35,321 bases of DNA, taken from NCBI GenBank assembly GCA_035764935.1, contig DASTYK010000148.1, positions 1-35,321 of the forward strand, in the 5' to 3' direction. Below are positions 8,698 to 16,935 of this stretch, piece after piece. The DNA is from Longimicrobiales bacterium (GTDB lineage Bacteria; Gemmatimonadota; Gemmatimonadetes; Longimicrobiales; RSA9). Position numbers and translations under genes: made by a program. The first letter of the stretch is position 1, and each line of letters starts with the position of its first letter. The notes under the pieces were generated by a model that had not been told where the DNA came from, searched no databases, and saw nothing but the letters and a program-made list of their open reading frames with translations.

Positions 8698-10020
8698 TCA
8701 GCCGGGGGTGAGATTTCGCTCGGCGCGCGCGAGCGCGACGTGCACCGCGTCCCGGTCGCCCTGCAGCTGGAGTGGGTGCATGAGCACCGGCTCCAGCTCA
8801 GTGAGCAGTCGCCGCAGCGCCGCACGGCGCGACGAGGGCAGCATGCCACCGACGCTCCCGATCACGTTGACCATCCGCTCGGAGACCGTCACCTGTCCGG
8901 CCGCATAGCGCGCGATCTGCTCGAACGCGAGGCGTGTGAAATCGTCGAAGCCGGGAAGATTGGTGTGGATCGTCGCACCGTCCTCCGCGGACCGCATGCG
9001 CGGACGCCGGCGCTTCCCCAGCTCGAGCAGCAGCTCGCCCATCCGGTCAATCGAGTTCATCGCGGTGGTCGGATCATTGACACCGGGCGAAAGCGCCTTG
9101 GCCGCGATGTCGACCAGCTCGACGACAGCCAGCCGCACGTCCTGGTGCGGGGTACGGGACGCGCCGGTCGCGAACGCCCCGCGCGCCTTGTCGACCAGCG
9201 CCTCGTCCGCGTCCGAGGCCAGCGTGGCCAGCAGCGTGCCGGGATACACGTAGTCGCCGACCTGCACGTCCATCCGCACCGCGCACCCCGCATTGCGGCT
9301 CACGTCGAGCAACCGGCCCTCGTCCACCGCGGTGAGAAAGCCGGCGCCGGTCGCAAACACGCGTGTCCTGGGCCCGTCCGGAAAGGCCACGTCCTCCTCA
9401 TCGTCGCGTCCGGTCCCGTCGGGCGTGTCCCCGAGCAGGTCCGGGTATTCTTCGCGAATCGTGTCCAGTGCCTCGCGCGTGACGGCGGACATGATCGTGT
9501 CGACCTGCAGGGAACGGGCGGCATGATCGATGTAGTAGATCAGGAAACCGATGCTGATGACAGCGAGCAGGCCGGCAAACGTGGTCGCCACCGCCGGCAC
9601 GAACTCCTGCGACGGATCGTCGCTCGAGCGGATCGTACGCATCACGAGCAGCGAGTACACGTACGTGCCGATCATCACTGCGAGCACGAGCTGGTTGGCG
9701 CGGTCGGCCATGAAGGAGCGCAGCACGCGGGGTGTGAACTGGCTGCTCGCCAGCTGGAGCGCCACGACCGTGACCGAGAACACGACGCCGGTTACGGTGA
9801 TGAGTGAGCCGGCGATCGCGTCCAGCACACCGCGCGCGCCTTCCGGCCCGCCCGTGAAGAGCCAGGCCAGGGCGCGGATGTCGGTGCCGCCGGGCAGCAG
9901 GTCGTCCGCCCGGACGAGCAGCTCGGCGGCGATGATTGCACCGAGCGTGAACAGTGCCGGCAGGAACCAGAGGCTGTCGTAGATGTTGCGCCACAGAGCG
10001 CGCAGCTTGGCGATCGGCAC
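8698..10020 (-). CDS. DUF2254 family membrane protein
   Basis: 440 residues, predicted inner-membrane protein of unknown function. Four hydrophobic segments lie in the first 170 residues (about 17-36, 65-90, 112-130, 145-165), with the family's ITVTGVVFSVTVVALQLASSQFTPRVLRSF following the second. The cytoplasmic remainder contains VQVGDYVYPGTLLATL, which resembles a barwin/biotinyl-like beta fold, and the most typical DUF2254 motif, DIAAKALSPGVNDPTTAMNSIDRM. The N-terminus (W-R-N-I-Y-D-S-L-W-F-L-P-A) fits the family start at the ATG at 10020. It is on the same strand as the acyl-CoA synthetase gene, 109 bases downstream of it; no functional link is evident. Family assignment is firm, the role is not known. 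Confidence 0.92.
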   Translation of the reverse strand: MPIAKLRALWRNIYDSLWFLPALFTLGAIIAAELLVRADDLLPGGTDIRALAWLFTGGPEGARGVLDAIAGSLITVTGVVFSVTVVALQLASSQFTPRVLRSFMADRANQLVLAVMIGTYVYSLLVMRTIRSSDDPSQEFVPAVATTFAGLLAVISIGFLIYYIDHAARSLQVDTIMSAVTREALDTIREEYPDLLGDTPDGTGRDDEEDVAFPDGPRTRVFATGAGFLTAVDEGRLLDVSRNAGCAVRMDVQVGDYVYPGTLLATLASDADEALVDKARGAFATGASRTPHQDVRLAVVELVDIAAKALSPGVNDPTTAMNSIDRMGELLLELGKRRRPRMRSAEDGATIHTNLPGFDDFTRLAFEQIARYAAGQVTVSERMVNVIGSVGGMLPSSRRAALRRLLTELEPVLMHPLQLQGDRDAVHVALARAERNLTPG

Positions 10021-10129
10021 GATGCGTCCCCCCGTCGTAGTGGCCGGCCGGGTCGCAGGGAACGTGCCCTACACGACTCGCGCCGCCGGAGACGGGGCAA
10101 CACCCGCCAGGGACGGTGGGACCGGAGGC

Positions 10130-12268
10130 CTATTCGCCGGTGATGCGGATCCTGGCGTCGACCGCGGTGCCGCCGCTCTCGAACACGACGAAGGGGTTGA
10201 TGTCGAGCTCCACGATCTCCGGGTGTTTGCCGACCAGTCGGGACACGCGCTGGATGGTTTCCGCGAGCATTTCGCGGTCTGCGGGCGGCTCGCCGCGGAT
10301 GCCGTCGAGCAGTCTGACGCCGCGGATCTGGTGCGTCATCTCGCGCGCATCGAGGTCCGTGAGCGGATGCACGCGGAAGACGACGTCGCGCAGCGCCTCC
10401 ACGTGGATGCCGCCGAGCCCGAACATGAGGACGGGACCGAACCCGGGATCCAGGCTCATGCCGATGATCGTTTCCCGTCCCCCCCGCACGTACTGCTCGA
10501 CCAGCACGCCTTCGATCGCGGCATCGGGCGCACTCGAGCGAACGCGCTGCATGATGCGGTCGAACGCGGCGCGCACGTCGTCGGTGGTCCGCAGGTCCAG
10601 CTCGACACCGCCCACATCCGTTTTGTGAACGATGTCGGGTGAAACGACCTTGAGCACCACCGGCAGGCCCAGCGTCGTGGCCGCTGCGACCGCTTCCTCG
10701 GCCGTCGTTGCGAGTCGCGATTCGACGACCGGGATTCCGGCCGCACGCAGCACGGTGCGCGCGTCGTCCGTGGACAGGTAACCGCCGCCGGCGGCGCGCT
10801 GCGCGGCGATGATGCGCGCAATGACGTCGTCGTGCATCTCGTACTCGACCACCGTGCCGACCGGTCGCCGCACCCAGCGGCTGTAGCGGACCATGGCGGC
10901 CAGCGCACGGGCCGCGCTTTCCGGGAAGATGTAGGCGGGCACGCCGACCTCCTTGAGCTCGGCACGCCCCTGCGGCAGCCCCTCGCGTCCCATGAGCACG
11001 GCGAGGATCGGCTTGCCGGGGAATGCGCGGCGCGCCTCCACGATCGCGGCGGCGACGTCGCGCTGGCTCACGCCGAGCGGCGGCACGAACGCGGCGATGG
11101 CACCGTCGACGGCGTCGTCCTGCAGCACCTCGATCAGCGCGCGGCGGTAATGGTCGGCGGTGGCGCTCGCGATCATGTCCACCGGGTTGCGGACGCTCGC
11201 CTCCTCGGGCAGGTACGCGCGCAGTGCCTGCTGGGTCCCGGCCGACAGCTCGGTGACACGCAGCCCGGCCGCTTCGCACGCATCGGCGATGATGATGCCC
11301 GGTCCGCCGGCGTTGGTGATGATCGCAACGCGATCCCCCTCGGGCAGTGGCAGCAGGCTGAACGCCATGGCGAGGTCGAACAGCTCCTCGACCGTGTCGA
11401 CGCGGATCACGCCGTACTGCGCGAGCAGCGCGTCGATCGCGCTGTCGAGGCCGGCAAGTGCGCCGGTGTGCGACGACGCCGCGCGCGCGCCGGACGCGGT
11501 GCGCCCGCTCTTCACGGCGATGATCGGCTTGTGACGCGTGACCTCGCGGGCAATGCGCGCGAACTTCTTCGGATTGCCGAAGTTCTCGAGGTACATCAGG
11601 ATCACGCGCGTGGCGGGATCGGCCGCCCAGTACTCGATCAGGTCATTGCCGCTGATATCCGCCTTGTTGCCGACCGAGATGAACTGGTTGATGCCGATGC
11701 CGTACTCGGCGGCGTAGTCGAGGATGGTCACGCCCATCGCGCCCGACTGGCTCATGAAGCTGACCGGCCCGGGCGGCGGCATGACGGGCGCGAACGTCGC
11801 ATTCATGGAGACGGCCGGGTCAGTGTTCAGCACACCCAGGCAGTTGGGGCCGACCAGGCGCATGCCGTAGCGGCGTGCGACGTCCCGCAGCGCACGCTCG
11901 CGCTCCGCGCCCGCCGGGCCGATCTCCTTGAACCCGGCCGTGATCACGACTAGCGCGCGCACCCCCTTCGCCCCGCACTCCTCCGCAACGCCCAGCACCA
12001 GCTCCTTGGGCACCGTGATGACGGCGAGGTCAACCGGGCCCTCGACATCCAGCACGGACGCTCTGGTCGGGATGGAGTGGACCGCACGCACGTTCGGGTT
12101 GATCAGGTGCAGTGCGCCGGTATAGCCGTGGTCGAGCAGGTTGTCGACGATCTGGTAGCCGATCGTGCCCCGCTTGCGGCTGCAGCCGATGATGGCGATC
12201 GACCCCGGCCGGACCACCGGATCGAGTGAGTGCTCCGCCGTGACGACGGGCTCGGTCGTGGTGCTCAC
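10130..12268 (-). CDS. ADP-forming acyl-CoA synthetase, alpha-beta fusion
   Basis: Reversibly converts acyl-CoA, ADP and phosphate to the free acid, ATP and CoA through phosphohistidine intermediates; in this branch it may conserve energy from acyl-CoA or act as acetyl-/propionyl-CoA synthetase. 712 residues: CoA-binding Rossmann domain ~16-140 (IAIIGCSRKRGTIGYQIVDNLL, VGPNCLGVLN), succinyl-CoA-ligase-like flavodoxin domains ~165-470 with the phosphorylated histidine in ASSHTGALAG (His267), and a C-terminal ATP-grasp domain ~490-710 with the second histidine in SPDIVHKTDVGGVEL (His548). Start is GTG at 12268, supported by a strong AAGGAGG about 8 bases upstream. Both catalytic histidines and the ATP-grasp end (ELDINPFVVF) are intact. 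Substrate specificity cannot be told from sequence. No acetyltransferase (Pat) domain is fused. Confidence 0.94.
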   Translation of the reverse strand: MSTTTEPVVTAEHSLDPVVRPGSIAIIGCSRKRGTIGYQIVDNLLDHGYTGALHLINPNVRAVHSIPTRASVLDVEGPVDLAVITVPKELVLGVAEECGAKGVRALVVITAGFKEIGPAGAERERALRDVARRYGMRLVGPNCLGVLNTDPAVSMNATFAPVMPPPGPVSFMSQSGAMGVTILDYAAEYGIGINQFISVGNKADISGNDLIEYWAADPATRVILMYLENFGNPKKFARIAREVTRHKPIIAVKSGRTASGARAASSHTGALAGLDSAIDALLAQYGVIRVDTVEELFDLAMAFSLLPLPEGDRVAIITNAGGPGIIIADACEAAGLRVTELSAGTQQALRAYLPEEASVRNPVDMIASATADHYRRALIEVLQDDAVDGAIAAFVPPLGVSQRDVAAAIVEARRAFPGKPILAVLMGREGLPQGRAELKEVGVPAYIFPESAARALAAMVRYSRWVRRPVGTVVEYEMHDDVIARIIAAQRAAGGGYLSTDDARTVLRAAGIPVVESRLATTAEEAVAAATTLGLPVVLKVVSPDIVHKTDVGGVELDLRTTDDVRAAFDRIMQRVRSSAPDAAIEGVLVEQYVRGGRETIIGMSLDPGFGPVLMFGLGGIHVEALRDVVFRVHPLTDLDAREMTHQIRGVRLLDGIRGEPPADREMLAETIQRVSRLVGKHPEIVELDINPFVVFESGGTAVDARIRITGE

Positions 12269-12362
12269 GCGCGCTGACCTCCTTGTTGGCTGATCAAGCT
12301 ACACGTGCCTGCAGGGATGGTACAGCGGGGAATCTCCGGACACGATGTCAGTCACGGCGGGC

Positions 12363-14165
12363 TCAGTCGCGTGCCAGGACCCGCTCGTACACGGCCATGA
12401 TATCGGCGTGGCGCACGACGCCCAGCAGCCGCTCGCTCTCCTCGTCGATGACCGGCACCGACGACGTGCCGCGCAGCCCCATCTGGCGCACCGCCTCCAG
12501 CATCGTGTCGTCGAGGCGAACGGGCTCGGCGGGGGACGCGACGTCGGCCGCGATGAGCAGCGACGCCAGCTCGGCGCGGCTCTGCGCGACGCGTGCGAGG
12601 TCCGCGATCGTGATCATGCCGCGCAGCCGCAGCGACGAATCGACAACCGGAAACTCCGTCTGCGTGCCCGCGCCGAGGTGGCCGAGCAGCTCGGCGACGA
12701 CGGCCGAGTCGCCGATCACCTGCGGGTTCGCGTGCAGCACGTCCCGCACGCGCATGCTGGCCAGCACGTGCTCGTCGCGTCCCTGCTCGATCCGCTCCCC
12801 GCGCCGGCGCAGCCACCCGCTGTAGAGCGAGTCCCGCTCGAAGTGCTTCGCGACGACGTAGGCGATCACCGTGCTCAGCATGAGCGGCATCATGATCGCG
12901 TAGTCGTTGGTGATCTCGAACACGAGCAGGATGCCGGTGAGCGGCGCGTGCGTGGCTGCGGCTACGAGAGCGCCCATGCCGACGAGCGCGTACGCCTGGG
13001 GATAGAGGCCCAGCGCCGGAAAGATCCCGCTGAGTGCGACGCCCACGGCGCCGCCCGTCGCCGCACCGACGAACAGTGCCGGCGTGAACACGCCGCCGGA
13101 GCCGCCGGAGTTCAGCGTCACGGACGTCGCCAGGATCTTGCCGAAGACGAGCAGGATCAGCAGGTACCACTCCATGCGTGCGAACTGCTCGAGCGAGAAC
13201 GCGAGGTGACCGCTGCCGGCCAGCACACCGCCGGACAGGAACACGATCGTGCCGACCAGCAGCCCGCCCAGCACGGGCTTCATCCAGGGCGGAACGCGCA
13301 GGCGCTCCACGACCGGCGCGGCACCGAAGTACGTCCGGACGAAGAGCACGCCGATCAGCCCCGCGACCACACCGAGCAGAGGGTAGAACGCGAAGATCTC
13401 GATGGCGCTCTCGAAGCCGTACTCCGTCGGCAGCGCAATCGCCGGGCTGTTGCCGTAGAACGCCTGCGAAACCACGGCGGCCATGACACTCGCAACGACC
13501 ACGGGCGGGAAGGCGCCGATCGCGAGCGAGCCGAGGATCTCCTCGAGCGCGAAGAACGCCCCGGCGAGCGGCGCGTTGAACGCCGCGGAGATGCCGGCCG
13601 CTGCACCCGCGGCGACCATGATGCGCACACGGTCCGCACTGAAGCGGAAGAGCTGGCCGACGAAGGAGCCGACCGTGGCGCCGAGCACGGCGACCGGCCC
13701 TTCGCTGCCCGCCGAGCCACCTCCACCCAGCGTGACGGCACTCGCCGCCGTGCGCGCCAGTGCCGGTCGCGTCTCGATCGCACCGCCGCGCCGCGCGACG
13801 GCCAGCTGCACGTCAGGAACGTTCTGCCCCTCCCTGCCGTGCCCGATGCGGTGCATGATCCACCACGCGGACAGCAGACCCAGCGCGGTGATGACGGGAC
13901 GCCAGGCGAGGAGGTCGATGCCGCGGAGAAAGCGGCCGGGCAGGACGAACAGTACGTGGTACGCGAGGTCGATCAGCCAGTAGAACGCGACAACGCCGAG
14001 CGCCGCAGCACAGCCGATCGCGACCGCGAAGACGAGCAGGATCGCATTCTCGCTCAGATCCAGCCGTTCGAACCGGTCGAGCAGCGCACCCCACCCGCGT
14101 CGTGTCCGCGCACGTAATCGCCTGGGCCAGCGGGCCGCTCGCGGCCGTTCGTCGGAATCTGGCAT
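12363..14165 (-). CDS. CLC-family chloride/anion transporter with CBS pair
   Basis: 600 residues: CLC membrane domain ~40-440 and two CBS domains ~455-595 (MRVRDVLHANPQVIGDSAVVAEL.., LDDTMLEAVRQMGLRGTSSVPVIDE) that probably sense nucleotides. The gating-glutamate motif is GSEGP (Glu155), the selectivity/ion-pathway motif GGSGGVFTP is intact, and the internal proton glutamate is kept (NAPLAGAFFALEEI, Glu209), so the sequence favours a H+-coupled antiporter over a channel. The canonical GSGIP anion motif is replaced by GQNVP (113-117), so the anion preferred may not be chloride. The basic N-terminus and ATG at 14165 are plausible, but the ribosome-binding site is weak. It lies 94 bases upstream of the acyl-CoA synthetase gene on the same strand. 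Confidence 0.93.
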   Translation of the reverse strand: MPDSDERPRAARWPRRLRARTRRGWGALLDRFERLDLSENAILLVFAVAIGCAAALGVVAFYWLIDLAYHVLFVLPGRFLRGIDLLAWRPVITALGLLSAWWIMHRIGHGREGQNVPDVQLAVARRGGAIETRPALARTAASAVTLGGGGSAGSEGPVAVLGATVGSFVGQLFRFSADRVRIMVAAGAAAGISAAFNAPLAGAFFALEEILGSLAIGAFPPVVVASVMAAVVSQAFYGNSPAIALPTEYGFESAIEIFAFYPLLGVVAGLIGVLFVRTYFGAAPVVERLRVPPWMKPVLGGLLVGTIVFLSGGVLAGSGHLAFSLEQFARMEWYLLILLVFGKILATSVTLNSGGSGGVFTPALFVGAATGGAVGVALSGIFPALGLYPQAYALVGMGALVAAATHAPLTGILLVFEITNDYAIMMPLMLSTVIAYVVAKHFERDSLYSGWLRRRGERIEQGRDEHVLASMRVRDVLHANPQVIGDSAVVAELLGHLGAGTQTEFPVVDSSLRLRGMITIADLARVAQSRAELASLLIAADVASPAEPVRLDDTMLEAVRQMGLRGTSSVPVIDEESERLLGVVRHADIMAVYERVLARD

Positions 14166-14226
14166 GGGGGCTCAAGATGGTCGGCCATGGCTGTCGGTCA
14201 AGTGTTTCTGCTCTGCTGATCATGTG

Positions 14227-14433
14227 TTCACCGCAGAGTCGCGGAGGACGCGGAGGGTGCGTGGCGGCGGCTGATTCGACAGCATCGTCAGGTGAGTGCC
14301 TGACGGTGCCATGGCCCGGAATTCGGCCAGTCCAGGCCCACTGCAAAATCGAATCGCCGCGGAGCCAGCCCCGCGGCGATCCAGTCCCTGAAAGACTGTT
14401 GCAGCTCGGCGCCCTCAGCGCCTCAGCGGTGAA
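14227..14433. repeat. Inverted pair of 30-bp GAGG-periodic repeats
   Basis: The 30 bases at 14227-14256 begin TTCACCGCAGAG and are made of 8-9-bp units of the type CGCxGAGG. The 30 bases at 14404-14433 are their inverted copy (24 of 30 positions match). They bracket 147 bases of non-coding DNA and the terminator of the downstream gene. The unit resembles the CTCTGCG/CGCAGAG repeats that are dispersed in several bacterial phyla; that comparison is from memory. Confidence 0.6.
14346..14380 (-). terminator. Intrinsic terminator of the plug-protein gene
   Basis: A perfect 10-bp stem ATCGCCGCGG / CCGCGGCGAT (14353-14380) with an 8-nt loop. On the minus strand it is followed by TCGATTTTGC, a short U-tract, 64 bases past the stop of the plug-domain gene. 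A separate small hairpin GTCAGG/CCTGAC lies at 14287-14304. Confidence 0.7.
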
Positions 14434-14443
14434 ACAGCAGTAC

Positions 14444-15256
14444 TTACTGCGAAAGCAGCAGAAGCCCGAGAAACGCACCCACGCCGATGAACAGCCGCGT
14501 CCACGTGAACGGATTGCCGCGTGGATCCTTGCGCAGCCAGAACAGGATCGCGCCGCAGTTGGAGTTGCGCTGGTACTCGATCGGCGTCAGCGCCGGCGTG
14601 GTGTAGACCTCGACGCCGTCGATGTCTTCGGGGAGGAGCATGTTGATGTCCTCGGCCGTCATCCCGAGCATGCCGTCGATGAACACGTTGGGTGCGCAGT
14701 AGCCGCCGCCGTAGGTGCGCATGGCAACCATCTGCCGACTCCCGAACTGGGGGTCCGCCGAGATGAGCTGTACCCTGGGCATCACGTGGAACAGGTCGGT
14801 CGTGCGGATCGGGTTGCGGCGCTCGATGTCCGCGCGGGTGATGAAGCGGCCGGTGCCCATGCGGCTGCGGCGGTAGAAGCCGCTGTACTCGAGGGGCACC
14901 CGACGCCGGGCGGTCACGATGAGCGGCTCCAGCGCGATCGCGTTGGTCGCCATGGTCAGCACGACCGTCAGCTCGTAGCCGCGCTCGAGGTCGATCGGCC
15001 GGGCCATCGACCGGTACGCGAGGTGGCTCACGTTGATCAGGTAGCGACCCTCTTCCTCCGGCGACAGCACGAAGCCGCCCAGGGAGTCGGTCAGGGTCGA
15101 GTCGCTCGTGACTCCCTGCTCGTCCACGAGGCGGACGAGGGCGGACGCGATCGCGAGGGAGTCGCCCTCCGAGCGCACCGCGCCCCGGACGAGCTGGGCG
15201 TGACCAGCGGCCGGGACCATCACCACGAGCAGCAGCAGGCCGGCGAGCAGACGCAT
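14444..15256 (-). CDS. Secreted carboxypeptidase-regulatory-like / TonB plug domain protein without barrel
   Basis: 270 residues. Signal peptide 1-20 (MRLLAGLLLLVVMVPAAGHA), a carboxypeptidase-regulatory-like beta-sandwich ~22-105 (VRGAVRSEGDSLAIASALVRLVDEQG, GGFVLSPEEEGRYLINVSHLAYR), then a TonB plug-like domain ~108-242: LEPLIVTARR, ADIERRNPIRTTDLFHVMPRVQL, APNVFIDGM and IDGVEVYTTPALTPIEYQ. The barrel expected of a TonB-dependent receptor is absent; the protein ends in a hydrophobic helix (255-269). Cys187 and Cys234 may form a disulfide. The ATG at 15256 has GGAGG six bases upstream and gives the signal peptide. Such short plug proteins are common in Gemmatimonadota (recollection), but their role is unknown. 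It is divergent from the Lrp-like gene. Confidence 0.85.
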   Translation of the reverse strand: MRLLAGLLLLVVMVPAAGHAQLVRGAVRSEGDSLAIASALVRLVDEQGVTSDSTLTDSLGGFVLSPEEEGRYLINVSHLAYRSMARPIDLERGYELTVVLTMATNAIALEPLIVTARRRVPLEYSGFYRRSRMGTGRFITRADIERRNPIRTTDLFHVMPRVQLISADPQFGSRQMVAMRTYGGGYCAPNVFIDGMLGMTAEDINMLLPEDIDGVEVYTTPALTPIEYQRNSNCGAILFWLRKDPRGNPFTWTRLFIGVGAFLGLLLLSQ

Positions 15257-15538
15257 GGAGGCCTCCGGGGTGGGACGGGCTCGCTCGGAGCCCCTCACGC
15301 CAGTATAAGCAGGAGCCGGAAGCGCCGGAAGCGGGATTCACGCCGCCCCGGGACGGATCGACAGCGGTTGGGCCGAAACGATGACGAATCGACGCGGACG
15401 CAAGCGCCACCGACGGTTTCGCCCACGAAACGCCGGGCGGCTGGTTCCGGCGCAGAGAGCAACGATTCCGGAGCAGTTCTGCTGCCGCCCCTTCCGTGGG
15501 CGGTGGCGCGTTACTTGGCACGCGCCCGGGCCGGCCCC

Positions 15539-16060
15539 ATGTTTCATGGCATGTACGACAATCTGGATCTGCAGATCCTGCAGCTGCTCCAGGAGAACGC
15601 CCGCATGCCGAACGCCGAGATCGCGCGGCGCGTCGGCCTCGCCCCGTCCGCCGTGTTCCAGCGGATCCGCAAGCTCGAACAGAACGGCGTGCTCCGCGGC
15701 TACCACGCCGAGATCTGCCCCGTCGCACTCGACCAGGGACTCCTCGCCTTCGTCCTCATCCGTACCTCCGAGGGCGCCCGCGCCCGGGAAACCGCCGAGC
15801 TGCTCGCGGGCATTCCCGAGGTGCTCGAGGTCCATCGCGTGGTCGGTGACGACTGCTTCTTCCTCAAGGTGCGCGTCCGCGACACCGACGCGCTCGGCGA
15901 GCTGCTCGACGACAAGATCCAGCCGCTCCCGCCCGTCGCCGCCACCCGCACGACCATCGTGCTGAGCACCGCCAAGGACGCCCGGCCCTCCGTCACCCCG
16001 ACCCTCGCCCGCCTCGCGCAGGAGGACGAAGACCAGACCGCGGCCGACCAGGCGAGCTGA
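15539..16060 (+). CDS. Lrp/AsnC-family transcriptional regulator
   Basis: 173 residues (or 169 from the second in-frame ATG at 15551). An N-terminal winged helix-turn-helix (LDLQILQLLQENARMPNAEIARRVGLAPSAVFQRIRKLEQNGVLRGY, about 9-55) is followed by an RAM/effector domain ~65-145 (LLAFVLIRTSEG.., IPEVLEVHRVVGDDCFFLKVRV). This architecture is that of DNA-binding dimers or octamers responding to amino acids. The acidic, disordered tail after residue ~150 is longer than usual. Neither start has a good ribosome-binding site, so the start is uncertain by a few codons. It faces the plug gene across 282 bases and is followed by the cupredoxin operon, which it might regulate; that is inference from position only. 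Confidence 0.9.
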   Translation: MFHGMYDNLDLQILQLLQENARMPNAEIARRVGLAPSAVFQRIRKLEQNGVLRGYHAEICPVALDQGLLAFVLIRTSEGARARETAELLAGIPEVLEVHRVVGDDCFFLKVRVRDTDALGELLDDKIQPLPPVAATRTTIVLSTAKDARPSVTPTLARLAQEDEDQTAADQAS

Positions 16061-16299
16061 ACCCCGCGCGGTCCATCCGTCGCGATCTCCCGCACACTGG
16101 CCGGCTCTACCCCCACAGCCGCGCCGCCCCTCAGCTGAAAACCGCCTGCTTCGCCCCCGATTCCCGTCATGCCCGCCCACAATATGCCAAGTCGATGTCA
16201 TAGAAATTCGCTGGAAGACGTTTTCACCACATGATCCACGCGCAACGGCCGGTAGTGACGAACAAACGTCGCCATGTGGCCCCGTACCTGGAGGAACCT
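16061..16299 (+). promoter_or_regulatory. Leader region of the cupredoxin operon
   Basis: A 239-base gap with no gene. The stretch 16181-16230 is clearly richer in A+T than its surroundings and is the likely promoter area, though no consensus boxes are convincing. An inverted pair CCACATG (16227-16233) / CATGTGG (16273-16279) flanks the leader. A strong GGAGG at 16290-16294 serves the first operon gene. Confidence 0.35.
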
Positions 16300-16935
16300 A
16301 TGCAGCGAAGGTATGCCTGGATGCTGGCCGGAGTAGCACTGTTGGCGGGGGTAGCGAGTTGCAGTGACGGAGGTGGTGGTGGCACGACGGAGCCGCAGAC
16401 GGGGACGGTCAGCGGGTCGGTGGAGGCTGCGGGGACGGGGGTCCCGGGCGCTACGCTGACGCTGGTACGGGCGCAGAGCACGCGGACGGCGACGTCGTCG
16501 GGGACGGGTGCCTTTTCGTTTGCGAGTGTGGCGACGGGTTCGTGGACGCTGGGCATCGACCCGCCGGAAGGGTTCGTGCTGGCGCCCAACCAGGACGAGA
16601 CGGTTGCGGTGACCGTGAATGCGAACCAGACGACGACGGTCGAGTTTGCGCTGGAGGAGGAGGAACCGGGCGACGAGCCGGTCCTGATCACGCTGCAGGG
16701 CACGAGCTTCTCGCCGAGCGACGTGACGATCAGCGTGGGTGAGACGGTGCGCTGGGAGAACCGTGACGGGGCTACGCACACGGTCACGCCGGACGGACAC
16801 AGCGCATGGGCGGAGGCAGTGCTCGACGCGAACGGTGAGGCATTCGAGCACACGTTCAACACGGCGGGCACATACAACTACTACTGCAACCCGCACCGCA
16901 CGCAGGGCATGACGGGCGTGATCCGGGTGCAGTGA
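16300..16935 (+). CDS. Cupredoxin (plastocyanin-like) lipoprotein, first gene of blue-copper operon
   Basis: 211-residue lipoprotein: signal with lipobox GVASC (Cys21), a Gly-rich linker, a carboxypeptidase-regulatory/SdrD-like beta-sandwich ~35-118 (GTVSGSVEAAGTGVPGATLTLV), an acidic linker EEEEPGDE, and a C-terminal cupredoxin domain ~125-211. All four type-1 copper ligands are present: His160 (GATHTV), Cys196, His199 and Met204 (YYCNPHRTQGM). It should be an electron carrier or copper-binding protein on the periplasmic or outer face of the envelope. The ATG at 16300 has GGAGG five bases upstream; the alternative ORF start at 16231 would destroy the signal peptide. The next gene overlaps it by one base (TGATG), so translation is coupled. 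Confidence 0.92.
   Translation: MQRRYAWMLAGVALLAGVASCSDGGGGGTTEPQTGTVSGSVEAAGTGVPGATLTLVRAQSTRTATSSGTGAFSFASVATGSWTLGIDPPEGFVLAPNQDETVAVTVNANQTTTVEFALEEEEPGDEPVLITLQGTSFSPSDVTISVGETVRWENRDGATHTVTPDGHSAWAEAVLDANGEAFEHTFNTAGTYNYYCNPHRTQGMTGVIRVQ

Noticed and set aside
16227-16279. CCACATG/CATGTGG as an operator of the cupredoxin operon
   Set aside because: A 7-bp pair over a 39-nt spacer is weak evidence; it is mentioned in the leader entry but not promoted to a finding.
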